In this document: in pieces, positions 1 to 5,253 of the stretch
Layout: each line of letters opens with the position of its first letter
Position numbering within the stretch: the stretch's first letter is position 1
NCBI GenBank assembly: GCA_964542985.1
Contig: CAZIWH010000085.1
Coordinates: 1 to 5,754 of the forward strand
Origin: QNYQ01 sp964542985
GTDB taxonomy: Archaea; Thermoproteota; Thermoprotei_A; Sulfolobales; Pyrodictiaceae
Direction: 5' to 3'
Length of the DNA stretch: 5,754 bases
Translations under genes and position numbers: made by a program
The notes under the pieces: generated by a model
What the model was told of the DNA's origin: nothing
Database searches by the model: none
What the model saw: the letters and a program-made list of their open reading frames with translations, nothing else

Positions 1-807
1 CTTGACGCAGCGTTGACCTACAAGTACCTGCCCGAAATCTGGGGCCCTGGCAGCGTTTCCTGGTGCGTCTACAGGAACCCGGCGCTGAAGCTCGAGCTGA
101 ACATCCCCAGCAGCACTGCGGTTAGGGGAGGCTTCCCGGCCGTACCCTTCAAAGCCTCGCTCGTGGTGGACACAAGCTGCGTCATGTACGGCACAAACAC
201 CTACATGCCTGTAGGCGTGCGCATAGTTAAGGCTAAGTGGTATAGTGGTGCAGTGGGCTCCATACTTGTCCGTGTAAAGATACCCGCCGGCCTCGTAGAA
301 TACGCGAAGGCGCCGCCCCAGGCCTACTATAAGACGGACAAGAGGTTCGGAGAGGGCCTCGACAAGTACATAGGCGAAGCAATAACACTCCACACCATGA
401 TATCGACGGGACTGGGCATCGTGGATTTCCTGGTGGAGCTTCCACCGTGGGTAGGCGCGGCAGCCTTCGTTAGCGGTGTTGCGCTAGACGTGATAAAGGC
501 GAGCCTCGGCGGGGGCAGCGCAAGATATGTGGGAACAGAGTACATAGATGGCATGAAGTACTATGTCTACGAATACATGTGGGATCCGGGGCTCTCGCGG
601 CCATCCAGGGTGGAGGTCAAGGTAGCTGAACCCCTAGCCCCAGGCATGAGGCCCGGCACATACAAAGTATACGTTGCCATGAAGTACTATGAGAAGGGCG
701 TCTGGGGCCTAAACGACATCCCTGTTACCATCAAAGTTGCTCCGGAATCGTATGGACATATTAGTCCACCCGGCTTCTATGGAAGGAGGGACCTCAACTA
801 CAGCTAA
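1..807 (+). CDS. Unrecognised, probably extracellular beta-rich protein (5' partial)
   Basis: The frame is open from the first base to a TAA at 805-807, giving at least 268 residues. The first possible in-window start is TTG at 13, but the frame continues upstream with no stop or clear ribosome binding site, so the true start is probably outside the window. I do not recognise the family. Numbering from base 1, residues 15-100 and 175-248 are rich in alternating hydrophobic, aromatic and Tyr/Val residues typical of beta strands. The stretch RPGTYKVYVAMKYYEKG (about 217-233) resembles a strand pair of an Ig-like or surface-protein domain. Residues 126-172 are more hydrophobic and Gly/Ala-rich, perhaps a helical insertion. 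Two cysteines (22 and 60) could form a disulfide. There is no C-terminal membrane anchor. The downstream gene encodes a membrane protein, so a secreted or cell-surface role is inferred, not shown. Confidence 0.75.
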   Translation, partial: LDAALTYKYLPEIWGPGSVSWCVYRNPALKLELNIPSSTAVRGGFPAVPFKASLVVDTSCVMYGTNTYMPVGVRIVKAKWYSGAVGSILVRVKIPAGLVEYAKAPPQAYYKTDKRFGEGLDKYIGEAITLHTMISTGLGIVDFLVELPPWVGAAAFVSGVALDVIKASLGGGSARYVGTEYIDGMKYYVYEYMWDPGLSRPSRVEVKVAEPLAPGMRPGTYKVYVAMKYYEKGVWGLNDIPVTIKVAPESYGHISPPGFYGRRDLNYS

Positions 808-843
808 CAGCTCACCCTGGGCATGGCGGGCTACTGGGAGAGG

Positions 844-850
844 GGTGGTG
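844..850 (+). promoter_or_regulatory. Ribosome binding site deciding the start of the membrane protein
   Basis: GGTGGTG lies 5 bases before GTG 856 and is complementary to the usual archaeal 16S rRNA 3' end. The alternative ATG at 823 has no such motif, and starting there would read this G-rich stretch as coding (Arg-Gly-Gly-Gly). This favours the downstream start. Confidence 0.5.
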
Positions 851-855
851 GGGCC

Positions 856-1587
856 GTGAAGAACCGTGTGCTCGTGCCCGCAGTGTTTTTCGGCACGGCC
901 GCCCCCCTTGTATACGCTCTGCTTGTCCGTCTCCTCCTCGCCTGGTTCGCCGAGGCGAGGAGCGGGCTCCTGCTCGCGGCGCTGGTGTATGTGCCTCCGG
1001 CGGCTGCGCTTCTTCTGCTCGGGCTAGGGTTCTCCCTATCCTCGTCGATGATGCTGGGTGTTGAGGGGTGGGATCGTGTAGCACGGCTCTTGCTTAGATC
1101 CTACCTAGCGGTTGCCGTTCTCTGTGTCTTGGGCCTCGTGGTGGCTGCGCCGTCTCTCGGAGCCACGCGGCTTAGTGTGTACTCGTTCATCGTGAGCACT
1201 GGCTTCGTGTCAATAGCCTACGCTGTGGCTGCGGCAGTCTGGTTCCTGCTGGTGCTCCCGGCGGTTCCCTTGACGGCGGCATACCGTAGCGGGCCGCGGC
1301 GCCTCTCAAGGGTGCTGAGGGTTCACGGTGCAGGTATCGCTGCAAGGTGGCTTCTGTCGCTGCTCGTTGCAGGGTGGGCGGCGGCGCTGCTGAGGCTCGT
1401 CCTGTTGTCGGCCGCCGCGCCGCTTGGCTCGAGGCTCCTAGGCTTCAGCACGCTGAGCTGGACTGTGCTGAGGCTCGAGGAGGCGCTGCTGCCCCGCCTG
1501 GCTGACCTGGTTGTGGCCCCCTTCTGGCTCTCCCTTGTGTCGGTGGTCTACTCGCGTCTCGTGGGCATCCTCCTGTACGACTTGTAG
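856..1587 (+). CDS. Unrecognised multi-pass membrane protein (about 6 TM segments)
   Basis: The reading frame encodes 243 residues from GTG 856, or 254 from ATG 823, and ends at TAG 1585-1587. GTG 856 is preferred because GGTGGTG precedes it by 5 bases. The protein is extremely rich in Leu, Ala and Val. I see hydrophobic segments at about residues 6-31, 37-60, 80-100, 107-141, 162-188 and 217-242. Short Arg-rich loops (for example around 144-158, SGPRRLSRVLRVHG) probably face the cytoplasm by the positive-inside rule. There are no transporter signatures, catalytic motifs or nucleotide-binding motifs that I can name. It starts 48 bases (15 if ATG 823) after the preceding gene on the same strand, so the two are probably cotranscribed. 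A membrane partner or anchor for the upstream putative surface protein is a reasonable but unproven reading. Confidence 0.8.
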   Translation: MKNRVLVPAVFFGTAAPLVYALLVRLLLAWFAEARSGLLLAALVYVPPAAALLLLGLGFSLSSSMMLGVEGWDRVARLLLRSYLAVAVLCVLGLVVAAPSLGATRLSVYSFIVSTGFVSIAYAVAAAVWFLLVLPAVPLTAAYRSGPRRLSRVLRVHGAGIAARWLLSLLVAGWAAALLRLVLLSAAAPLGSRLLGFSTLSWTVLRLEEALLPRLADLVVAPFWLSLVSVVYSRLVGILLYDL

Positions 1588-1737
1588 CGCCTCTGCAGTC
1601 TTCGGTGGATCTTCTGCTGTGTGTAGCGGCTGGACGCGATATCGATATGGAGTTAGTTTTTATTTGTCATTTGCGGAACGGACTATACTGCTTTAGATTG
1701 TCGCCCCTCCTGTGCGGCAATTACGGGTGCTGCGGTG
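1588..1737 (+). other. Intergenic region, AT-richer, with promoter
   Basis: This stretch of about 150 bases separates the membrane protein from the next plus-strand gene. It is more AT-rich than its surroundings between about 1637 and 1700. It contains a TATA-like T-run at 1657-1663 and a second weaker candidate, CTTTAGA, at 1691-1697. The T5 run with following TATTT may also end transcription of the upstream gene, since archaeal polymerase stops at oligo-T. No small gene or RNA gene is evident. Confidence 0.5.
1653..1663 (+). promoter_or_regulatory. TATA-like promoter element
   Basis: TTAGTTTTTAT resembles a crenarchaeal TATA box. A box centred near 1660 predicts transcription starting near 1685-1687, giving a leader of about 50 bases before the gene at 1738. 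The identical 11 bases recur upstream of nadX at 2393-2403, which supports a functional element. Confidence 0.5.
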
Positions 1738-2382
1738 ATGAGCAGCGCCCAGGAGTCCTTGGGGGAGAGAGTAGGGTTCGCGGCTAGGGTGGTGAGCGAG
1801 GTGGACTCAAAGAGTATAATTGTAGCCGAAGAGTGGGCTAACGAACTAGACATAGCCAGGCTAATAGAAACGATTAATGAGATAATACTAGGATACCAGA
1901 TAACCATAGGCAAGGTGCTTGGAAAATCGTTCGCAGGGCTGACGCAGCAGCTGCTGAACAGCGTAGGCGATCTGCTAGCGGCCAGCGTTCCCGAAGCTGC
2001 TGCAGAAGAGAAGCTCCCAGAGCTCATCAAGAAGTCTTTGAAGAGAGCTGGTATCGCCAGATCGGTAGACGTCACAGAGGAGCCGCCCTGCAAGAAGGCG
2101 GGGCGGCTGCTGAGGAGAGTAAGGGTAGTTATCCGGGGCAGCTTGTTCAGCCCGGCCTACCGCTCCCTGCTGGAGATGGGGTACAAGGAGTTTCCGCTAA
2201 GCCCGGAGGCGCTGCTAGCAGCGTCCGTGGCTAGGGCCTATATCAAGAAGCGTAACCCGGCTGCACGCATAAACGTGCACGCGAGGCTCAGCGACGAGGA
2301 AACAATAGAAGTCATAGTAGAAGAGGTTCAGCCATTGACAATGTACAGGAATGTGGAGGTTAAGGCCGTAGCCCGGCTTTAA
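1738..2382 (+). CDS. Unrecognised soluble alpha/beta protein
   Basis: ATG 1738 directly follows an in-frame GTG at 1735, so either could start the gene, giving 214 or 215 residues. GGGTG at 1725-1729 is a suitable ribosome binding site for both. The stop is TAA 2380-2382. I do not recognise the family. Numbering from ATG 1738, residues 1-110 look mainly helical, including an amphipathic stretch around 38-80 and a Lys/Glu-rich helix near 90-103. Residues 126-214 look like alternating strands and helices, with strand-like RVRVVIRG (127-134), a helix near 156-171 and strands at 177-184 and 189-198. There is one cysteine (118). No membrane segment, signal peptide, Walker motif or metal-binding cluster is visible. 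Codons are noticeably more AT-ending (ATA, GTA, GAA) than in the neighbouring membrane protein and nadX. It has its own promoter and a T-run 15 bases after the stop, so it is probably monocistronic. Confidence 0.85.
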   Translation: MSSAQESLGERVGFAARVVSEVDSKSIIVAEEWANELDIARLIETINEIILGYQITIGKVLGKSFAGLTQQLLNSVGDLLAASVPEAAAEEKLPELIKKSLKRAGIARSVDVTEEPPCKKAGRLLRRVRVVIRGSLFSPAYRSLLEMGYKEFPLSPEALLAASVARAYIKKRNPAARINVHARLSDEETIEVIVEEVQPLTMYRNVEVKAVARL

Positions 2383-2392
2383 GTCAAGGCTA

Positions 2393-2403
2393 TTAGTTTT
2401 TAT
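2393..2403 (+). promoter_or_regulatory. TATA-like promoter element for nadX, possibly also terminator of the preceding gene
   Basis: TTAGTTTTTAT is identical to 1653-1663. It lies 11 bases after the preceding stop codon. A box centred near 2400 predicts a transcript start near 2426, leaving a leader of about 75 bases to the inferred nadX start. The T5 run on the coding strand could also terminate the upstream transcript. Confidence 0.5.
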
Positions 2404-2488
2404 CGATCAGGAGTGGCACGCCCACCGGAAGTCCACGGGCTCACACAAAGGCTCCACATATTCCTGGGCCCTACTTCTCTAGCGGTCC

Positions 2489-2493
2489 GGTGG
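2489..2493 (+). promoter_or_regulatory. Candidate ribosome binding site for nadX
   Basis: GGTGG sits 7 bases before ACG 2501, the position where homologous aspartate dehydrogenases begin. Its placement supports initiation just before the first beta strand, although no ATG, GTG or TTG is present in frame there. An upstream CCACCGGA at 2422-2429 is the exact reverse complement of 2486-2493 and could pair with this site. Confidence 0.4.
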
Positions 2494-2500
2494 CCGGGCC

Positions 2501-3289
2501 ACGCTCCGCGTCGCCATAATAGGCTGCGGGAACATAGGCAGCGTTCTAGCCGAGGCCGTGGACAAAGGGGTTGTCATGGAAGCTGTTCTCGTCGCACTCT
2601 ATGACGTCGAGCAAGGGCGGTGCAGAAGGCTCGCCGAGAGCCTGCGTAGGCAGAGGCCCATTGTGGCCGAGAGTCTGGAGGGGCTACTCTCCGCTAGGCC
2701 AGACGTGGTGGTGGAGGCTGCGAGCCAGGAGGCGGTGAGGCAGTATGGGCTCCGTGTGCTAGAGGCGGGCGCAGACCTCGTGGTGCTGAGCGTCGGGGCC
2801 CTCATGGACGAGGGGCTGCGCTCCGGGCTCGTGGAGGCTGCCAGGAGGAGGGGGCGCCGCATATACGTGCCCTCCGGTGCCATAGCTGGCCTGGACGCCG
2901 TCTACGCGCTGTCGCTGGATGAGATAAGGAGTGTCAGGCTCGTCACTAGGAAGCCGCCGAGGAGCCTCGGCCTAGCAGAAGAGCCCAGGGGGCTGGTCAC
3001 GCTGTACCGTGGCCCAGCAAGGGAGGCGGTGAAGCGCTTCCCGGCGAACGTCAACGTGGCCGCGGCGCTTAGCCTCGCTGCGGGCCGGGAGGCTGAGGTC
3101 GAGGTGATCGCAGACCCGGGTGCCACGGGGAACATACATGAAGTCTACGTGGACTCCGAGGCCTCAAGGCTGGCCGTGAGGGTCGAGAACAGGCCGAGCC
3201 CTCGGAACCCTAAAACGAGCTACCTAGCGGCGCTCTCCGCAGTAGCGCTGCTCAAGCGCCTCGCTGACGAGGCCCTCTGGGTGCTCTAG
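2501..3289 (+). CDS. nadX: L-aspartate dehydrogenase (start codon unclear)
   Basis: This enzyme oxidises L-aspartate to iminoaspartate with NAD(P)+ in the cytoplasm, the first step of de novo NAD synthesis; EC 1.4.1.21. Counting from ACG 2501 (262 residues, usual for the family), the Rossmann strand and glycine motif VAIIGCGNIG occupy residues 4-13. Family motifs follow: EAASQEAV near 67-74, PSGAIAGLD at 124-132, FPANVNVAAALSLAA from 180, the His of GNIHE at 213 (equivalent to the proposed catalytic His of Archaeoglobus AspDH) and NPKTSYLAALSA from 236. The stop is TAG 3287-3289. The frame is open only back to TAG 2480-2482, and between there and the glycine motif it has no ATG, GTG or TTG. 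The first standard start is GTG 2558, which would delete the nucleotide-binding motif. ACG at 2501 with GGTGG 7 bases upstream is my best estimate. A one-base indel linking it to GTG 2490 is the main alternative. Function is secure; the 5' end is not. Confidence 0.93.
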   Translation, partial: TLRVAIIGCGNIGSVLAEAVDKGVVMEAVLVALYDVEQGRCRRLAESLRRQRPIVAESLEGLLSARPDVVVEAASQEAVRQYGLRVLEAGADLVVLSVGALMDEGLRSGLVEAARRRGRRIYVPSGAIAGLDAVYALSLDEIRSVRLVTRKPPRSLGLAEEPRGLVTLYRGPAREAVKRFPANVNVAAALSLAAGREAEVEVIADPGATGNIHEVYVDSEASRLAVRVENRPSPRNPKTSYLAALSAVALLKRLADEALWVL

Positions 3290-3300
3290 GGGGTCTGCTG

Positions 3301-4155
3301 CTATAGACGGTACGCCCTGGCGGAGACATCTACGAGGGCCGGGTGCCTGAAGGGGTAGCTGGTGCTCACCACGTCCACTCCGGTGGCCGCGTAGGCGGCT
3401 ATGTTGCTGGGCCCTATCCCGCCGCTGGCCTCCACGCTAACCTTGTCGCGGAGCCCCTCCTCCTCAAGCAGCCTCAGTGTCTCGGCCACCTCCCCGGGGG
3501 GCATGTTGTCTAGGAGCACCGCGTCGGCGCCAGCCCTGGCTGCGAGGAGAGCCTCTCCGGGCGTCCGAGCCTCAACCACTACTACGCGGTAGGGGCTCCT
3601 ACCGCGGAGCCTCCGGAGAGCCTCTTCCAAGCCCCTCAGGAGCTCGGCATGCGTGTCCTTGACTATCACGGCGTCGCTCAGGCTCCACCGGTAGGGGTCT
3701 CCGCCGCCCTGCTCGAATGCGGCCTTCGCGCAGAGCCTGAACCCGGGCACGGTCTTCCTCGTGGCGGCGACGCGTATGCGGGGGTTAACCCTCCTCGCCT
3801 CTTCCACGAGCCTCCTGGCGGCCGTGGCTATGCCCGAGGCGTAGGCGAGCACGTCCAGCACGGTGCGCTCGAGCGCCGAGAGCACATCTCCCCGCCCTCT
3901 TAGGGTGAGGAGCACGTCTCCTGGCTCCACGGTTGAGCCGCTGGCCGCCGAAGCCTCGGCGTCGAAGCCTAGGAGGCGGAGTGCGGCAGCTAGCTCCTCT
4001 GTGCACGCCGCCACGGCCCTGGTCTTGGCCACGGCCTCGAGGACGCCGCTGACACTGTTGAGGCCTAGGAGTGCGGCGGCCTCGTCGCGGAACGGCATGT
4101 CCTCCAGGAGCCAGAGGCGGAGCCTCTCTGCCAGCGCCAGGTGGAGCGCCACCAC
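3301..4155 (-). CDS. nadC: Quinolinate phosphoribosyltransferase (nicotinate-nucleotide pyrophosphorylase, carboxylating)
   Basis: NadC converts quinolinate and PRPP to nicotinate mononucleotide, CO2 and pyrophosphate; EC 2.4.2.19. The 284 residues match the usual length. The N-terminal open-faced sandwich spans about 1-105. ASGIATAARRLV (106-117) matches the family SGIAT motif. TRKTVPGFR (132-140) holds the Arg/Lys phosphate- and substrate-binding residues. GGGDPYR (150-156) and IVKDTH (164-169) follow, then VVVVEARTPGEA, LLDNMPP (214-220) and the barrel motif VEASGGI (241-247). Two positions differ from common NadC: Tyr155 where HR is usual, and KDTH where KDNH is usual. The C-terminal STSYPFRHPA also departs from the common GxLTHS. 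Start GTG 4155 follows GGGAGGA directly; a second GTG at 4152 would be one codon shorter with better spacing. It begins 15 bases after nadA ends on the same strand, so the pair is an operon. A related nicotinate phosphoribosyltransferase is possible, but nadA next door favours quinolinate. Confidence 0.9.
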   Translation of the reverse strand: MVALHLALAERLRLWLLEDMPFRDEAAALLGLNSVSGVLEAVAKTRAVAACTEELAAALRLLGFDAEASAASGSTVEPGDVLLTLRGRGDVLSALERTVLDVLAYASGIATAARRLVEEARRVNPRIRVAATRKTVPGFRLCAKAAFEQGGGDPYRWSLSDAVIVKDTHAELLRGLEEALRRLRGRSPYRVVVVEARTPGEALLAARAGADAVLLDNMPPGEVAETLRLLEEEGLRDKVSVEASGGIGPSNIAAYAATGVDVVSTSYPFRHPALVDVSARAYRL

Positions 4156-4170
4156 TCCTCCCTCACACGG

Positions 4171-5118
4171 CTAGAGTGTGGATGGCTTCTTGCCGACAAG
4201 CTCTAGGCCCCGTACCACTGCCTCCATGGCTCTCTTCGCGGTTTCTTCGGGGATCTCTACTCTCGGCTTGAGGGTCTCCAGGGATTTTACGAGCTTGTCT
4301 AGCGTGAGCTTCTTCATGTCTATACACACCGTTGTGGGTGCGACCGGGTGTACCACTGCCTCGGGGTAGAGCCTTCTGGCACGGTAGGCGAGCCCCTCCT
4401 CGGTCGCGAGCACGTACTCGCCGCGGCCCCCATGGGAGCCTATGTAGCGGAGCATCTGGCTCGTGCTCCCCACGTAGTCGGCCAGCCTCCTCGCCTCCCT
4501 AGGGGCCTCCGGGTGCACCAGCACCCTTGCATCCGGATGCGTCTCCCTGGCCTTCGCGACATAGTAGGCTGAGACCAGGTGCTCGTGGACCGGGCACCTG
4601 CCTTGCGGCGGCACTGGGATAACGGTCTTCCCCGTCTCCTCGGCCACCCAGGAGGCGAGGTTCCTGTCCGGCGCGAGGCCCACTAGGTCGCTGTCTAGCC
4701 TCCTAGCCGCTTCGACGGCGCTCGCGCTCGTAACGACGTAGTCGGCCAGCGCCTTGGCCTCCACAGTGGAGTTCACGTACATGAGCAGCGGCGCGCCGGG
4801 ATGCTCCGCGCGGAACCTCTCCACGGCCTCCCGTGTAGCGTAGTCCGCCAGTGGGCAGCCGGCCAGCGGCTCAGGGTGGAGCACTATACGGTCGGGGTTG
4901 AGGAGCTTAGCAACCTCGGCCATGAACCTCACGCCCATAACCACTATGATCTCGGCGTCGGTCGTCGCAGCCGCTAATGCCATCTCCAGGCTGTCGCCAA
5001 CAACGTCAGCCACGTCCTGCACCTCTGGCAGCGTATAGTTGTGGGCCAGCACCACGGCTCTCCTCTTCTCCACCAGCCTACGCGCCTCACTAGCAAGCTG
5101 CTCAACGAAGCCGGGCAT
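4171..5118 (-). CDS. nadA: Quinolinate synthase
   Basis: NadA condenses iminoaspartate with dihydroxyacetone phosphate to quinolinate, using a [4Fe-4S] cluster as Lewis acid; EC 2.5.1.72. The 315 residues fit the compact archaeal form made of three similar domains. The three cluster cysteines are visible at 88 (AGCPLAD), 175 (GRCPVHEH) and 265 (TTVCIDMKKLTL), with spacing matching the archaeal enzymes. Other family motifs are AHNY (25-28), GDSLEMA (41-47), YVNST (114-118), TSAS (130-133), LAPDRNLA (148-155), HPE (202-204) and GSTSQM (217-222). Start ATG 5118 is preceded by GAGAGGTGT, a ribosome-binding-like stretch, and sits about 45 bases downstream of a TATA-like box. nadC follows after 15 bases. 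Nothing is truncated and all expected cysteines are present. Oxygen sensitivity of the cluster suits an anaerobe or microaerophile, though that is family knowledge. Confidence 0.97.
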   Translation of the reverse strand: MPGFVEQLASEARRLVEKRRAVVLAHNYTLPEVQDVADVVGDSLEMALAAATTDAEIIVVMGVRFMAEVAKLLNPDRIVLHPEPLAGCPLADYATREAVERFRAEHPGAPLLMYVNSTVEAKALADYVVTSASAVEAARRLDSDLVGLAPDRNLASWVAEETGKTVIPVPPQGRCPVHEHLVSAYYVAKARETHPDARVLVHPEAPREARRLADYVGSTSQMLRYIGSHGGRGEYVLATEEGLAYRARRLYPEAVVHPVAPTTVCIDMKKLTLDKLVKSLETLKPRVEIPEETAKRAMEAVVRGLELVGKKPSTL

Positions 5119-5128
5119 ACACCTCTCC

Positions 5129-5143
5129 CCGGTGGAGAACCGG
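5129..5143. repeat. Inverted repeat in the nadA leader or start region
   Basis: Arms CCGGT (5129-5133) and ACCGG (5139-5143) flank a 5-base loop. The repeat overlaps the predicted nadA transcription start near 5137, so it could be an operator or a small RNA hairpin. Five-base arms are short enough to be chance. Confidence 0.3.
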
Positions 5144-5155
5144 CACCTACCTCCA

Positions 5156-5176
5156 GGCCCCTATAACAGAGGGGCC
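5156..5176. repeat. Inverted repeat enclosing the nadA TATA-like box, candidate operator
   Basis: Arms GGCCCCT (5156-5162) and AGGGGCC (5170-5176) are exact reverse complements around the 7-base centre ATAACAG. The minus-strand TATA-like sequence overlaps the left arm and centre. A regulator bound here would block TBP access to the nadA-nadC promoter. No regulator gene is visible, so the operator role is inferred from position only. Confidence 0.4.
5161..5167 (-). promoter_or_regulatory. TATA-like box for the nadA-nadC operon
   Basis: On the minus strand this reads GTTATAG. A box centred near 5163 predicts transcription starting near 5137, a leader of about 20 bases before ATG 5118, which is reasonable for a crenarchaeal gene with a ribosome binding site. 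Confidence 0.45.
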
Positions 5177-5190
5177 GCAGCGGCACCGGA

Positions 5191-5206
5191 GCATAGAGGC
5201 CTATGC
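5191..5206. repeat. Inverted repeat in the divergent promoter region
   Basis: Arms GCATAG (5191-5196) and CTATGC (5201-5206) flank AGGC. The repeat lies upstream of both divergent promoters. It could be a regulator site, but six-base arms occur by chance at this sequence length. Confidence 0.3.
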
Positions 5207-5240
5207 GGCAATATCCTCTCACACTCCTGCCAGCGTCCTC

Positions 5241-5247
5241 GGTGGAG
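5241..5247 (+). promoter_or_regulatory. Ribosome binding site for the ArsA-like gene
   Basis: GGTGGAG is 6 bases before GTG 5254. An in-frame GTG at 5242 falls inside the motif and has no binding site of its own, so 5254 is preferred. Confidence 0.55.
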
Positions 5248-5253
5248 CTGGGC

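Larger units (their letters stand above)
5119..5253. other. Divergent promoter region between nadA and the ArsA-like gene
   Basis: These 135 bases hold the upstream signals of two divergent genes. A TATA-like TTATAG lies on the minus strand at 5161-5166. A weak AATAT at 5210-5214 is the only plus-strand candidate near the ArsA-like gene. Three exact short inverted repeats lie in succession at 5129-5143, 5156-5176 and 5191-5206. No small coding gene is supported. Confidence 0.5.

Noticed and set aside
1639..1648. Perfect 10-base palindrome ATATCGATAT just upstream of the TATA-like box at 1657
   Set aside because: Several 10-base palindromes are expected by chance in a window of this size, and no second copy occurs near the other promoters.
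1511..1787. Two short plus-strand frames spanning the end of the membrane protein and the next intergenic region
   Set aside because: No ribosome binding site, overlap with real genes, and Cys/Trp/Ser-rich composition typical of non-coding frames.
1683..2093. A 136-codon minus-strand frame opposite the unknown protein at 1738
   Set aside because: Ser/Ala-rich shadow of the plus-strand gene, which has a good promoter and ribosome binding site; no independent signal supports it.
2413..2604. A 63-codon plus-strand reading frame from GTG 2413 overlapping the start of nadX
   Set aside because: Its composition (Arg, His and Pro rich) is typical of an out-of-frame reading of GC-rich coding DNA, it begins upstream of the predicted transcript start, and it overlaps the true nadX frame.
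2501..3289. nadX as a pseudogene because its start codon is missing
   Set aside because: The rest of the frame is uninterrupted, all family motifs are intact and the other two pathway genes are adjacent; a non-standard start or a local sequence error is more likely.
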